From the NCBI RefSeq assembly GCF_026236535.1, contig NZ_JAHTMW010000026.1, forward strand, positions 35,749-99,748: 64,000 bases of DNA. Direction: 5' to 3'. The translations under genes and the position numbers were made by a program. Below the pieces are notes generated by a model, which worked only from the letters and a program-made list of their open reading frames with translations, ran no database searches and was not told the DNA's origin. Numbering within the stretch: the first letter of the stretch is position 1; each line of letters opens with the position of its first letter. This document shows positions 18,945-29,099 of this stretch, piece after piece. This DNA comes from Streptomyces sp. SKN60 (GTDB lineage: Bacteria > Actinomycetota > Actinomycetes > Streptomycetales > Streptomycetaceae).

Positions 18945-19604
18945 TTACCGCCCTCTCAGTTCCTGAGGGGGGGGCTGGGGGGTGGCGGGCGCGGAGTTGG
19001 TGGGGGTGGCCTCAACCTTTTCGATGTCGAGTACGAAGACGACGGTGTCGTTGGCAGTGACGCCGGCCTGACTGAGGCGGTCGGTGGCGTAGGCTTCGCC
19101 GGGCGGGACGACCACCAGGAGCCGGTCGCCTTGGCGACGGCCATTGAGAGCCTTGTCGACGGCGGGCAACAGGACGTGCGAGCCAGCGACGAAAACCTGC
19201 GGCCCCACGCCGGAAGCACGCGAGTCCAGCACGGTCTTGCCGCCCTTCCACACCTTCGCCAAGTACTGGGCGGTGACCGTGTCTCCGTCCTTGATCACCG
19301 GACCGCCGGCGGCGGTGACGACGTTCACCACGAACGTGTCCCCGGGCGCGCTGGAGGGAAGGACCAGCCGGGGGTTCTTGCCGCGCTCGCCATCCACACG
19401 GGGCATCACTGCAGCCGAGACCACAGGCTCGGGCACCGGCGGACGCACAGGCGCCAACGAAGCCGAGCCGGAACCGCGACCATTGCCGGGATGGGCGGCC
19501 CGCTCCTGGGAGCAAGCCGCTGCGCCACCGGCCACAACAGCCAGCACCATCACGCCCAGCAGCCCCCGGCGCAGGCCCGAACGCGTCCACGTCATCGCCA
19601 CCAC
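18945..19604 (-). CDS. FKBP-type peptidyl-prolyl isomerase lipoprotein
   Basis: The protein (about 219 aa) has a signal peptide ending in AGGAAAC, a lipobox, then a proline-rich linker and an FKBP-like domain in the last 130 residues. Recognisable parts are IKDGDTVTAQYLAKVWKGGK, LPAVDKALNGRRQGDRLLVV and VVFVLDIEKV. The canonical pattern (VLDSR, GVIPGWEKAL, VPP) is only partly kept, so activity may be weak. It would act outside the membrane on protein folding. GTG at 19604 has GGGAGG 6 nt upstream; GTG 19631 and ATG 19595 are alternatives in the same frame. It lies upstream of the RHS toxin on the same strand, separated by about 450 bp, and could help fold that large secreted protein; that link is inference. 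Confidence 0.8.
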   Translation of the reverse strand: MVAMTWTRSGLRRGLLGVMVLAVVAGGAAACSQERAAHPGNGRGSGSASLAPVRPPVPEPVVSAAVMPRVDGERGKNPRLVLPSSAPGDTFVVNVVTAAGGPVIKDGDTVTAQYLAKVWKGGKTVLDSRASGVGPQVFVAGSHVLLPAVDKALNGRRQGDRLLVVVPPGEAYATDRLSQAGVTANDTVVFVLDIEKVEATPTNSAPATPQPPPQELRGR

Positions 19605-19686
19605 TCGCCGCCTCCCTCCGAGAAGAGCCACCCCTTGCGGGCGCTACACCGGGAACATAAATGTCGCCGGTCCCGAACGATGAGAG

Positions 19687-20507
19687 TCATCGATACTCAT
19701 CAACGCCGATCCCGCCCCAGCGAAGGCCCCCCACGGCGGTGAGAACTCGGCGCATCCGATCAAATCGCCGCACCCCGATCAGTGAGCGTTTTCGGCGTTG
19801 CCGTTCCAGGGTGAGGACGGCGCCGGCGATGACGGTCATGCGGTTGGGGCTGCAGCGGGTCCGGCGGAGGATCTGCCAGGACTTCAGTCGCGGGATGCTT
19901 CGTTCGACCGGTGCTCGTGCCGCTGACAGGGCCCGGTTGATCGTCTGCTGGGTCGTGGTGAGGTCCCGGCCGGGTAGCCGTCTGATCGGCGTGGTCACCC
20001 AGGGGCCGGCGCCGATGTAGGCGCGGTCGACGAGCGCAAGAACGCCTGGCGTTCGCAGATCCGGAGGATGCGGTGGGTGCGGGCCGCGGTCAGATCATGG
20101 GTGCGGCCGGGCAGCGCGGGCGAGTTCCACAGCAGCTTGCCCGAGGGATCGGCGACGACCTGCACGTTCACGCCGTGGCGGCGGTGCTCCTGGGAGAAGT
20201 CGGCCCGGCTGTCGCCGACGCGGTCGCACTCGGCGAGTGTCCCGTCGAGCAGGACGTGATCGAGATCCGTCTCGCGCAGGACCCGCAGGAGGCCGGGCGC
20301 CCTTCGGGACAGGTGATCGACGACGGCCGTGACGTAGGCGTGGGCAGTGCCGACAGATGTGTCGAAGCCGGCAGCGATCCGCGCGAGCGTCTCGTGCCGG
20401 CGAACGTGGACCAGACCGCCGAGAGCTCGCCGGTGGGACGGGAGCCTGCAGCGTCGGTCACCCTCACGGGTGACGATGCGCATGAACACCACGCTCGACC
20501 AGGGCAT
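19687..20507 (-). pseudogene. IS5-family (DDE_4) transposase, frameshifted
   Basis: Two frames join near 19995. The upstream part has a helix-turn-helix region (RIAAGFDTSVGTAHAYVTAV) and LLDGTLAECDRVGDSRADFS with catalytic acidic residues. The downstream part has RALSAARAPVERSIPRLKSW and NRMTVIAGAVLTLE. The shift falls where LADRAYIGAGPW would be expected. The N-terminal 30 or so residues are also disturbed. Confidence 0.8.
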
Positions 20508-20722
20508 GCGGCAGGTCGAGTACGGCAGGACAGGGCACCAACGAGGCTCCTGCGCTGAAGAGTTGAGACGTCGAACACCTCTTTCTCCGCCGCAAGATCA
20601 AGGACCGCCTGTCAGCCCTCCACCGAGATATCCGGGACACGCACGTCCGGCAGTGACCCCATCATGTCGGGAGCGGGGCAGCGCCATTGCCGGGGTGTTC
20701 GCTGTCGGGCGGATGCGGCAAT

Positions 20723-23383
20723 CTACACAGGGCGGCGGGTGGGTGTTGTGCCGAGTGCGTGTGCGAGTTCGCGGCGGGTGGTCACGCCGAGTTTCGTGTA
20801 GGCGTGCTGGAGGTGGTTGTCGACGGTGCGGACCGACAGGTGGAGGGTGTTGGCGATGTCCTTGCTGGCGGTGCCGGCAGCGGCGAGGAGGGCGATCTCC
20901 TTCTCGCGGGCGGTGAGCGCGGCAGCGGTCTGGGCGATGGTCAGCAGTGGAGTGCGGACGCCGGGGCAGCGTGCGGCACAGGCTTGGGCCTGCTGGGTTG
21001 CGGCGGCGGCCTTGCGGGCGTGCCCGGTGCGTTGCCATGCTCTGGCCGCTTGGGTTGCGGCCTCGGCGGCTATCAGGTCCGCTCCTATGGCCTCCATCTC
21101 ATCGGCGGCGGCCAGCAACTGATCGGGGTCGTCGGCGGCCAGCGCGGCCGCAAGATGTGCCCGGGCCGGGGCAAACGCTCCGTCGCATTGCTCGGCGATT
21201 TCGTTGAGTCGGTGCTGGACGTCTTTGGCGCCGCCAAGACGGGCCACGTCGGTCAGCAGCAGCGCCTCCGAGGCAAGGCTGCCAGTCTGGTAGGCGGTCT
21301 GGGCTGCAGCGGCCAAGATGTTCCGGGCCTCGGCGAGACGGCCTCGGGCGGCCAGCAGCCAGGCATGTCCCAGGCGGTCTTCCCCTGGAAAGAACGCTAT
21401 GTCCGGGTGCTTGGCCATGTCCTCCAGGGTGGACTCGGCGGTGTCCAGGTCTCCCAGCAGCGCGGAAGATGCGGCCAGCCCCGACGTGGCGAGTCGCATC
21501 AGCGCGGGTATTGCGTGCCTGTCCCGGATCAGAGCGACGCACTCGGCGTAGGCGCGCCGGGCCTCCGTCGCGTAGCCGGCGAGCCATAGGGTACGTCCGA
21601 GCATGCTCGCCGGTCCGGGGGCTGGCTGCCAGGCCCGGATCTGCAGCGCTGTGGTGAATCCTTGTTCTGCGACCTGTCGGGCGCGCCGCAGTTCGCCCAG
21701 CTCTTGGTAGGCGTAGCTGAGCGGGCCGATCTGCGAGAGGGAGTGTTGGTTGACGATGCGCGTGTCGGCCTGAACATGCTCTGCGTAGGCGTGTTCTGCC
21801 AGTCGCGTGGCGCGAGTTGTCTGGCCCTTGCAGGTCAGCGCATACGCTTTGAGAGCCATGCCGTACAGGCGGACGCGTTCCTCGGGAAATGCCTCGACGT
21901 CTGTGAGCAGGTCCAGTCCGTTCTGGAGTTGCCCGGCTGTGACCCGCATGGCGCCCTCGTTGATGGTCAGGGCGTGGCGCATGCCCGGATCGGTGATGTC
22001 GGCACGGGCGGCGTCGTTGACGGCCAGTGCTTCATCGATCCGGGCGGCTCCCCAGAGCAGGGTTTGGCAGTGTTCCATTGCGATGGCAAGCCTGTCGCCA
22101 TCCGTCGCGGCCGAGTCGGCCGCTTTCGCGAGGAAGGACTGGGCGAGTTCGACTTGGCCCAGTTCGTAGTAGGCCTCGCCGAGAAGAACCTTGCTGTCAG
22201 TGGTGTGATGTGGCTCTGGTAGGGCCTCGAGCAGGGTGACGGCCTGTTGGTAGTCGTGGGCATGGCGGGCGAGGCCAGCGGCTTGGATGAGTAGCTGGGG
22301 GTCGGCGGTGCCTGTGGCGGCGAGTTGCCAGGTGGCCAGGCGCAGGGGGTCGTTGTGGCGGCGGGCGCCGTGGGCCTGGGTGCGGTTGGCCTGCTGCTGG
22401 AGCAGGGTGCGCTGACGCAGGGCGGGGATATGGGCGCGCAGGGTTTCGCCGTAGAGGGGGTGGGCGAGCTGCAGGGTGGTGCGGCGGCGGCTGGTGGTCA
22501 CCTGGATGAGTCCGGCCTGCTCCAGTTCGGCCAGGACGTCGGGTGGGGTGACCTGCTGGGCCTCGGCCAGGGACAGCGGCTCGGCGAGCGAGAGCAGGTC
22601 CAGGACCGGGCGTGCGGTAGGTCGGGCGGTGGCGAGCCGGGCCGTGATCAGCTCGGCGAGCTTCGGGGTGCCAGCCGGGCGTTCTCCGGTCAGTTCCCAG
22701 ATCTCTCCGTCGCTGGCCAGCTCACCGGAGGCCAGGACGCCAAGAACGAGTTCGTGTAGGTACAGGGCGTTGCCGCCGGAGGCTGCGTATAGCTGCTGCA
22801 GGGTGCGTCGACTGACCGGCCCGCCCAGTGCGGCATCCAGTACCGCTTGGGCTTGCTGCTGGTTGAACGTGGCCAGTTCGATTCGCTGCACCTGGTCGTT
22901 GCTGGTGAGTGCATCGACGGCTTCGGCGAGCGACTCGCCGGTGCGGACGGTGGCGATCAGCCGTATCACCCGGGCGTCGAGGAGCTGGCGCAGCAGGACG
23001 GCGGAGGTGGCGTCGATCTGGTGCAGGTCGTCCACCCATATTGCCCAGTGGCTGTCGTGCTGCGGGCCGGCGAGTGCGGTGGCGACGGTCGCGAAGCCCT
23101 TGACCGGGTCGGACAGGTCCGTCCCGGGCGGGATCAGATGGGCGATCGCTCCGAGCGGCACCTGGGCAGCCGCCGCAGACGCCGTCACCCGGCGTGTCCT
23201 CCAGCCCTGCCGGGCGGCCCTGGCCAGGCACTCCTCAGCCAGCCGCGACTTGCCCACCCCCGCTGGGCCGCAGATCACGATCCCGTGGCACTGCCTCTGC
23301 GCCCACGCTCTGGTGAACGCCTGTAGCTCGCTGTCCCTGCCGATCAGCGGCCATCGCGACACTGGCTGTGGTTGCGTACCCAT
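20723..23383 (-). CDS. LAL-family LuxR transcriptional regulator (first of four)
   Basis: This 886-aa regulator has an N-terminal AAA ATPase with Walker A GPAGVGKS (39-46) and a Walker B-like WVDDLHQID, a long TPR-like middle, and a C-terminal LuxR helix-turn-helix (about 815-880: LTAREKEIALLAAAG, VRTVDNHLQHAYTKLGV). LAL proteins usually activate natural-product clusters. ATG 23383 has GGGAGG 5 nt upstream. It is a close paralogue of the regulator at 40489; the ATPase and HTH parts are near-identical in pattern while the middles diverge. The two also share CTGAGTAATCTGGAAG about 75 nt before the start, so they are probably controlled alike. The MFS and DUF998 genes lie upstream on the same strand. 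Confidence 0.93.
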   Translation of the reverse strand: MGTQPQPVSRWPLIGRDSELQAFTRAWAQRQCHGIVICGPAGVGKSRLAEECLARAARQGWRTRRVTASAAAAQVPLGAIAHLIPPGTDLSDPVKGFATVATALAGPQHDSHWAIWVDDLHQIDATSAVLLRQLLDARVIRLIATVRTGESLAEAVDALTSNDQVQRIELATFNQQQAQAVLDAALGGPVSRRTLQQLYAASGGNALYLHELVLGVLASGELASDGEIWELTGERPAGTPKLAELITARLATARPTARPVLDLLSLAEPLSLAEAQQVTPPDVLAELEQAGLIQVTTSRRRTTLQLAHPLYGETLRAHIPALRQRTLLQQQANRTQAHGARRHNDPLRLATWQLAATGTADPQLLIQAAGLARHAHDYQQAVTLLEALPEPHHTTDSKVLLGEAYYELGQVELAQSFLAKAADSAATDGDRLAIAMEHCQTLLWGAARIDEALAVNDAARADITDPGMRHALTINEGAMRVTAGQLQNGLDLLTDVEAFPEERVRLYGMALKAYALTCKGQTTRATRLAEHAYAEHVQADTRIVNQHSLSQIGPLSYAYQELGELRRARQVAEQGFTTALQIRAWQPAPGPASMLGRTLWLAGYATEARRAYAECVALIRDRHAIPALMRLATSGLAASSALLGDLDTAESTLEDMAKHPDIAFFPGEDRLGHAWLLAARGRLAEARNILAAAAQTAYQTGSLASEALLLTDVARLGGAKDVQHRLNEIAEQCDGAFAPARAHLAAALAADDPDQLLAAADEMEAIGADLIAAEAATQAARAWQRTGHARKAAAATQQAQACAARCPGVRTPLLTIAQTAAALTAREKEIALLAAAGTASKDIANTLHLSVRTVDNHLQHAYTKLGVTTRRELAHALGTTPTRRPV

Positions 23384-23442
23384 GGCAGCCTCCCAGAGGT
23401 CTTCCGTTGCCCCGGGAACCGAACGGGTGCTGGGCGGATAGG

Positions 23443-23459
23443 TTCTTCCAGATTACTCA
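23443..23459. promoter_or_regulatory. Half-conserved operator before first LAL gene
   Basis: Read on the minus strand this is TGAGTA-atctg-GAAGAA: the left half of the shared palindrome is intact and the right half is not. The same CTGAGTAATCTGGAAG block occurs before the LAL gene at 40489, at the same distance from the start. Confidence 0.45.
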
Positions 23460-23645
23460 GCCAGGCAGTGCTTCGCCGATGGGTGAGGCCGCTGGCTGTG
23501 GATAGCACGGTGCTGTGGCCGGTGCGCCCGGTTCTTTGGCTATACCGCGGTCGCCCGGTCAGCGGGCGGGACGCTCGCATCGCCCTGGATCACGTGGCGG
23601 CCGTGACGCGGCGTAGCCAGGTGAACGCCGCCATCACCCGATCGT

Positions 23646-25001
23646 TCAGTGGCGTGTCCAGGAACCGACCGCAGCACTGGCGAGCCCACACCCGGCGAGC
23701 AGGACGCAAGCGGCCAGGGCGGCGGATGTTCCGCCGTGGTCCGGCGCGCCCTGGAGACTGGCCACGACTGCGATGCCGAAGGCGCCGCCCACCTGCTGGC
23801 AACTGGCCAGTGTGCCCGATGCGACGGCGTGGTCACGCTCACAGACGGCGCCGATGACTTCCACTGTGGCAGCGGTGTAGACACCCGCGATCCCTGTGCC
23901 GGCAAGGAGACCAGCCGTCAGCAGAAGAGGAACGTCGTTGCTGTCGAGCGCGAGGAGGCATAGCACCTGGCCGAGCAGAACCAGGCCCGCTCCGATGAGC
24001 ATGAGGACAGACACCGACCACCGGCTGACCAGTCTTGATGCGACTGGAGACGCGGCCCCCACCGCAAGCCCCTGGGAAAGAAACACTGCCCCGGCATCCA
24101 TTGGCGAGTAGCCGTTCCTGTCCTGCAGGGCGGTTGCGACGACGACCGTGTTGGCCATGACCGCGGCGAATACCGCTCCCAAGGCCCCGTTTGCTGAAAG
24201 GGCACGACGGTCCAGGAGTATCCGCCGAGGGATCAGCGGATTGCGTCCCCTCAGCTGCAGGGTGACAAACAGCACCGCCAGTCCCATCCCCGTTGCGAGG
24301 CCGGCAAGTTTCGCCCAGGCGGAGGCCGCTGATCCGCTGGCTGCGTATATCAGCGCGAGGAGGCAGCAGATGATGAGCACCGCCGAAACCCATGGTGTGC
24401 GGGCTCGGCCGGAAGTGCGAGCGACGGGCGGTATGGAAGCCGATCCAGTCACCAAGGCCAGTGCCAGAAGAGAGCTGATCGCGAAGGGCGATCGCCAGCC
24501 GAACGCCTCGGTGAGTCCCCCCTGGGCCACCAGGCCCAGACAGAAGCCGACAGCTCCCATCGCGCCGAACGCGCCGATCGCACGATCCCTCGCGCTGCCT
24601 TCGGGAAAGGTCATCATGAGCAGCGCCAGCGCTGCCGGGACGCTGAACGCCGCTCCCGCACCCTGCACCCCTCGCCCAAGGATGACGAGCCACGGGCCAT
24701 CGGCGACTGCCACAACAGCGGAACCAAGTGCGAACAGCAGCAGACCGCAGCGGAACACACGCCTGCCTCCCCAGGCAGTGGCAGCAACGCCCCCAGGCAG
24801 GAGGAACCCGCCATACATGACCAAGAAGGCGGTTGCGAACCACTGAAGCTGATCAGCACGCAGCCCCAGATCCCGTTGCACCGGAGAGAGCTGGACGCCG
24901 ATTCCGGACAGGCTCATTCCCTCAAACACGATTGCTCCGTACAGCACGACTACTGCGAGGCGGTCGATACGCGTGGGAGCAGCGGTGGAATCATCGGTCA
25001 T
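23646..25001 (-). CDS. MFS drug exporter, DHA2-like
   Basis: This polytopic membrane protein (about 451 aa) is a proton-driven drug or metabolite exporter. Hydrophobic segments alternate with loops throughout, consistent with 12-14 helices. Motifs include GGRRVFRCG after the second helix (motif A region) and LVILGRGVQGAGAA (motif B). ATG 25001 (MTDDSTAAPTRIDR) directly precedes the first helix; a GTG 14 codons upstream is possible. It sits 40-80 bp after the DUF998 gene on the same strand and probably shares its promoter and operator. Export of the cluster product, or self-resistance, is the likely job. Confidence 0.88.
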   Translation of the reverse strand: MTDDSTAAPTRIDRLAVVVLYGAIVFEGMSLSGIGVQLSPVQRDLGLRADQLQWFATAFLVMYGGFLLPGGVAATAWGGRRVFRCGLLLFALGSAVVAVADGPWLVILGRGVQGAGAAFSVPAALALLMMTFPEGSARDRAIGAFGAMGAVGFCLGLVAQGGLTEAFGWRSPFAISSLLALALVTGSASIPPVARTSGRARTPWVSAVLIICCLLALIYAASGSAASAWAKLAGLATGMGLAVLFVTLQLRGRNPLIPRRILLDRRALSANGALGAVFAAVMANTVVVATALQDRNGYSPMDAGAVFLSQGLAVGAASPVASRLVSRWSVSVLMLIGAGLVLLGQVLCLLALDSNDVPLLLTAGLLAGTGIAGVYTAATVEVIGAVCERDHAVASGTLASCQQVGGAFGIAVVASLQGAPDHGGTSAALAACVLLAGCGLASAAVGSWTRH

Positions 25002-25082
25002 GATGGATCCGTTCGAACGGCATGATGCATGGTCACTCGACACCAGCGGGAAGTCGTCTGTCAGCGCGGGGGCTGCATTGCG

Positions 25083-25787
25083 CTACGAGACGGCCGACTC
25101 CCGAGGGGCAGACGCCATGCACACAAAAAGCACGGGCGTTCCGTAGCAGAGGACAAGAAATACACGCTGCAGTAGCCCGTCCGCGCCCATCAGATGATTC
25201 TCCACAAGGAAGACCAAACCCAGTTGCATCAGACCGGAAAATGCCCCGGCGAGCCGCAGGGTAACCCTTTTCGCCGGATTGATTCGGTGGGCAGCAATAG
25301 CGAGGAAGAATGCCGACAGAATGAGCGGAAGAAATACCAGGAGGGCAGCATGCCCATGCAGCTGGCTATGAAAAGACATTCCCGATTCCATACGGGAGGC
25401 GCAGGCAGGGATTCTCGGATTGCAGTCAGCCCGGGCAAATCCGGCCACTGCGGTAGCCACGGATGCGATCAGGATAAGAACCACTGCGACCATCGCTGCC
25501 TTGCCGGCCTTTATGGATTGAATGCCCAACGCGGCGAGCAACATCGCCACCGCCATTCCAGCGAAACCGCTGATCATAATCCACGGTGCTGACGCGTCCA
25601 TTGCGGCCAGCAGGCTGACCGTGTCGTAGTAGGAGCTGTAAGAGGGCGGCTGAAGAGGTGCTGAAATGGCGGCTGCCGCAAAGAATGAAAGCGCCGCCAT
25701 CAAGGCGAACTTGGCCAGCTTTGGCCGACAATGCCGACCGTTTCGAGAAGGGGATACAGCCTGGATCGAGTCGGTCATGGTGTCCAT
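25083..25787 (-). CDS. DUF998-family membrane protein
   Basis: This 234-aa protein has about six hydrophobic segments and fits the DUF998 family by size and layout, including the early YYDTVSLLAA and a serine/alanine-rich second helix. The function is unknown. Such genes occur in Streptomyces natural-product clusters. ATG 25787 has AAGG 7 nt upstream. The gene heads a two-gene unit with the MFS exporter and has an operator-like palindrome at 25902-25918. Confidence 0.75.
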   Translation of the reverse strand: MDTMTDSIQAVSPSRNGRHCRPKLAKFALMAALSFFAAAAISAPLQPPSYSSYYDTVSLLAAMDASAPWIMISGFAGMAVAMLLAALGIQSIKAGKAAMVAVVLILIASVATAVAGFARADCNPRIPACASRMESGMSFHSQLHGHAALLVFLPLILSAFFLAIAAHRINPAKRVTLRLAGAFSGLMQLGLVFLVENHLMGADGLLQRVFLVLCYGTPVLFVCMASAPRESAVS

Positions 25788-25901
25788 CCGTGTGCCTTGG
25801 CCGAAAGAGCGGGGAAATACATCGCGCGGGACAAGTGCAATTCCGGCGCAGCGAGGCCCCCGCAGTGGCTACCAGCGTCATCCCCAGGCACCGTGGATGG
25901 G

Positions 25902-25918
25902 TGAGTAGTTGCTACCTA
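25902..25918. promoter_or_regulatory. Operator-like palindrome before DUF998-MFS unit
   Basis: TGAGTA-gttgc-TACCTA matches the shared palindrome at 10 of 12 fixed bases. It lies 115 nt before the DUF998 start. The rest of 25788-26153 shows no gene. Confidence 0.5.
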
Positions 25919-26153
25919 TTCGCCGCCGAGCCCCTCCTTCTCCCGCGTCGCGGTGGCTGATGGGAGGCGAGGTCGGTGCTGACGTGACAGGATCCTGGAA
26001 GAGGCTGGCACAGGTAGGAAGTCCGAACCGAATGTGGCACTCGGACGGCCTGGCGCTCGCCCCCCGCACCTGGTCGCCCCTTTGACCCGTCCGTACCCCT
26101 CGAGTTAATCGCTCCCCGGCCGGGCTAGGTCGTTGCCAACGTCCGCTGTTCGT

Positions 26154-26261
26154 TCAAAAGATCTCCTGGCACGGCAAGCCAGTCGGCGTCCCGTCGAGGG
26201 TTGCAAGTTCTCGATCGCGGCCCATCAGCGGCCACTGTTCCGTCCGTTCATGTCCGCTCAC
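26154..26261 (-). pseudogene. Truncated N-terminus of a fifth LAL regulator
   Basis: A 35-codon frame starts at GTG 26261 with GGGAGG 4 nt upstream and reads VSGHERTEQWPLMGRDREL before stopping. The QWPLMGRDREL part matches the conserved first residues of the LAL regulators here (RWPLIGRDSEL, AWPLVGRETQI). The match ends after about 20 residues and no ATPase follows. It lies just downstream of the 26418 LAL gene and marks a deleted paralogue. Confidence 0.6.
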
Positions 26262-26417
26262 AGCGCCTCCCGTCGCGCCTGGACGACCGTGGAAGAGCAC
26301 TGCAGCACCCGCTGTGTCACACTGCGCCGGGCCTCACGCCGTCGGGATCAGATGACTTCAATGTGTGGAGGGCTGAACTGCATTCGGGGCGCTCATCTGG
26401 AGGAAATACGGCGCTGC

Positions 26418-29081
26418 TCAGATGCCGCTGCCAGTCTTCTTCGGTCTCAGCTGCTCGGCAATTTCGTTGCGGGTCGCCACGCCGAGTTTCTTGTAGACAC
26501 GCTGAAGGTGGTTGTCCACTGTGCGCACGGACAGCACGAGCTGCTCGGCAATGTCTTTACTCGACGCTCCGCCGGCCGCAAGCAGAGCCACTTCCCGTTC
26601 CCGCGTGGTGAGTGGGATGGCAGCCTGGGCGTTGGACAGGAGCGGAGTGCGCGCCCCGGGGCAGTGCCTGATGGCCTCTGTGGCCTTCCGGGTAGCAGCA
26701 GTGGCGCGGCGTGTTTCGCCGGCTCGTCGCCACCCGGTTGCGGCTGCGGTGGCCGCTTCTGCCGCGAGAAGGTCCGCCCCGATGCTTTGGAGAGTGTCGG
26801 CAGCCTCGAGTAGCTGGTGTGGATCGTCAGCGGCCAGGGCCGTGGCAAAACGGGCGCGCGCAGGGGCAAGAGTGCCGTCGCACTGCTCGGCGAGTGCGGT
26901 GAGCCGCTCGGTTGCCTCACGGGGTGCGCCTAGACGGGCGATATCGGTGAGCAACAGTGCTTCTGAGGTCAGGTGGCCGGTCCTGCGGGCGGATTCGACT
27001 CCTTCCAGAAGCACGGCGCGTGCTTGGGCGAGCCGGCCGCACGAGGCATGCAGCCATGCCTCGCCGAGCCTGTCCTCGCCTGCCAGGTACCCGGTAGCCG
27101 GGACGTCCTCCAGTTCTGCCACGGCGGCCTGGGCAGCCTGAGTGTCGCCGAGCACGGCGGCCGACGCTGCGAGACCGGAGAGGATCAGGCGCAGCGCACC
27201 GATGTAGTGCTGTGCGCGGGCCATCACGGCGGCTTCGGCGTAACACCGACGGGCCGCTATCGGGTGTCCGGCGAGCCATTCGACGCGTGCCAAGTGGAAG
27301 GCCACCCACACACCGGGCGCGGTGGAGCGTGAAGTGACCAGTTCGGCCAGGGCCTGCTCTCCGGTCCGTCGGGCCTCGGGCAGCTTCCCTGATTCGGCAA
27401 GCGCGACGATCAGGGGGGAGATCTGGGAGGCAGGGTGGGGAATCAGCGATTCCCCGGCCGTGTGCAGGTGTGCGGCGTAGACGTGCCCGGCCCATTGGAC
27501 TGCTTCCTCGGTTCGGCCGCGCTGCGCCAGCCCAAGCGATTTGATCATGGCAGCCAGGAGCCAGGTATTGATGTCGGCTGCCTGGTGGACATCCTCTTCC
27601 AAGTCCTTCAGCAGTTCGAGACCGCGGACCGGCTCGCCGGAGACCGTTCTGATGATGCCCTCTCCGAGTTTCAGCAGTCGCTGCCCTGTGGCGCTGGCCA
27701 CGTGGGACCGGGCAGCTTCGTTGAACTCCAGGGCTTGGTTGGTGCGGGCTGCGTCCGCGAACAGTTTCAGGTTCCGCGGAATCGCGGCGGCAAGCTGCTC
27801 ATGCTCATCGGTGGCCTGTGCGTCGACCTCTGCCAGCACCGTCTCCACTTGATCGAATCTGCCCAGTTCGATGAGGGCCGCGGCTTGAAGGAGCCGCGAT
27901 TGACGCGTGTGTCTGTCGTCCGGTACTGCCGTCAGCAGGTTGATGGCCTGCTGGTTGTCGTGCGAATGCCTGGCCAGGGCGGCTGCTTTGATCAGCAGCT
28001 GGGGGTCCGCTGTGCCGGTGGCGGTCAGACGCCAGGAGGCGACTCGAAGCGGGTCTTCGCGCCGGCGGCCCCCGCGCGCCTCGGTGCGCTGGACCTGCTC
28101 GAGCAGCATCTGGCGTCGGCGTTCGGAAGGGATGGCCGCGCGCAGGACCTCGCCGTAGAGAGGGTGTGCCAGGGTGACCCAGTTGCGTCGGCCGTCCAGG
28201 AAGGTACGAATCAGGCCGGCTTCCTCCATATCCACCATTGCTGATTCGTCGACCAGGTCTCCGGCGTCCGCCAAAGGCAGCTGATCGCAGAGGGCGAGTA
28301 GTTCCAGAAGCGGCTTGGCCAGAGCACCTGCCGCAGCCAGGCGAGTGCCGATGAGTTCACTCAGTCGATGGGTGCTCGGCAGCCAGTCAGGTGCTAGTTC
28401 CCACACCCCCCCGTCGCTGGCGAGACTCCTGTTTGCCAGTGCCCCCAGTACGAGCTCACGCAGGTACAGCACGTTGCCGCCAGAAACGTTGTAGAGCTCG
28501 TGCACAGCCTGCCAACCGACGGGACCACCCAGTACGGTCTGCAGCAGCACCTCCACCTGCTTGCTGTCCAGCTCTCCCAGGTCCACACGCCGAACCGCGT
28601 CCCCAAAGGTCAGCGCCGCAGTCGCCTCGCCCACCGGCTCACTCGACCGCATCGTGGCCACCAGGAAGATCGCTCCAGCATCGAGCAGCTGGCGGAGCAG
28701 CATCGCGGACGTGGCGTCCAGTAGGTGCAGGTCGTCCACCAGCAGCACCGTCCGGTGCTTCGCCGTACCGGTCAACGCATGTGCGACGGCTGAGAACACG
28801 GCTGCCGGATCGGAGAGGCCCATCCCGGTCGGGACCAGGTGCGCAATGGCACCCAGCGGTGCTGAGGCAGCTGCCGCGCCTGCCGTGGCCTGCACCGTAC
28901 GATGTCCGGCGCCTATTGCTCTGCGCAAGCATTCCTCGGCCAGTCGAGACTTACCAACGCCTGCAGGACCGCTAATCAGCAATTCCTGGTTCTGGCGACC
29001 TGCCAGCGCTTGCTCGAAGATCTCGATCTGGGTCTCGCGGCCAACCAGAGGCCAGGCCCGACTGTAGTTGCCGGTGTCCAA
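26418..29081 (-). CDS. LAL-family LuxR transcriptional regulator (second)
   Basis: The regulator (887 aa from the preferred start) has Walker A GPAGVGKS, Walker B-like LLVDDLHLLDA, a helical middle and a C-terminal LuxR domain (LTTREREVALLAAGG, VRTVDNHLQRVYKKLGVATR). I prefer TTG 29081, because GGGAGG stands 7 nt upstream just as before the starts of its paralogues; ATG 29099 six codons upstream is the alternative. It is more distant from the regulators at 20723 and 40489 than they are from each other. No copy of the TGAGTA palindrome is visible upstream, so it may be controlled differently. It could regulate this cluster or a neighbouring one. Confidence 0.92.
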   Translation of the reverse strand: MDTGNYSRAWPLVGRETQIEIFEQALAGRQNQELLISGPAGVGKSRLAEECLRRAIGAGHRTVQATAGAAAASAPLGAIAHLVPTGMGLSDPAAVFSAVAHALTGTAKHRTVLLVDDLHLLDATSAMLLRQLLDAGAIFLVATMRSSEPVGEATAALTFGDAVRRVDLGELDSKQVEVLLQTVLGGPVGWQAVHELYNVSGGNVLYLRELVLGALANRSLASDGGVWELAPDWLPSTHRLSELIGTRLAAAGALAKPLLELLALCDQLPLADAGDLVDESAMVDMEEAGLIRTFLDGRRNWVTLAHPLYGEVLRAAIPSERRRQMLLEQVQRTEARGGRRREDPLRVASWRLTATGTADPQLLIKAAALARHSHDNQQAINLLTAVPDDRHTRQSRLLQAAALIELGRFDQVETVLAEVDAQATDEHEQLAAAIPRNLKLFADAARTNQALEFNEAARSHVASATGQRLLKLGEGIIRTVSGEPVRGLELLKDLEEDVHQAADINTWLLAAMIKSLGLAQRGRTEEAVQWAGHVYAAHLHTAGESLIPHPASQISPLIVALAESGKLPEARRTGEQALAELVTSRSTAPGVWVAFHLARVEWLAGHPIAARRCYAEAAVMARAQHYIGALRLILSGLAASAAVLGDTQAAQAAVAELEDVPATGYLAGEDRLGEAWLHASCGRLAQARAVLLEGVESARRTGHLTSEALLLTDIARLGAPREATERLTALAEQCDGTLAPARARFATALAADDPHQLLEAADTLQSIGADLLAAEAATAAATGWRRAGETRRATAATRKATEAIRHCPGARTPLLSNAQAAIPLTTREREVALLAAGGASSKDIAEQLVLSVRTVDNHLQRVYKKLGVATRNEIAEQLRPKKTGSGI

Positions 29082-29099
29082 TGCCGCACCTCCCGGCAT

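Noticed and set aside
19679..19700. TGAG...CTCA symmetry upstream of the FKBP gene
   Set aside because: The spacing is two bases longer than in the shared palindrome and the inner bases do not match.
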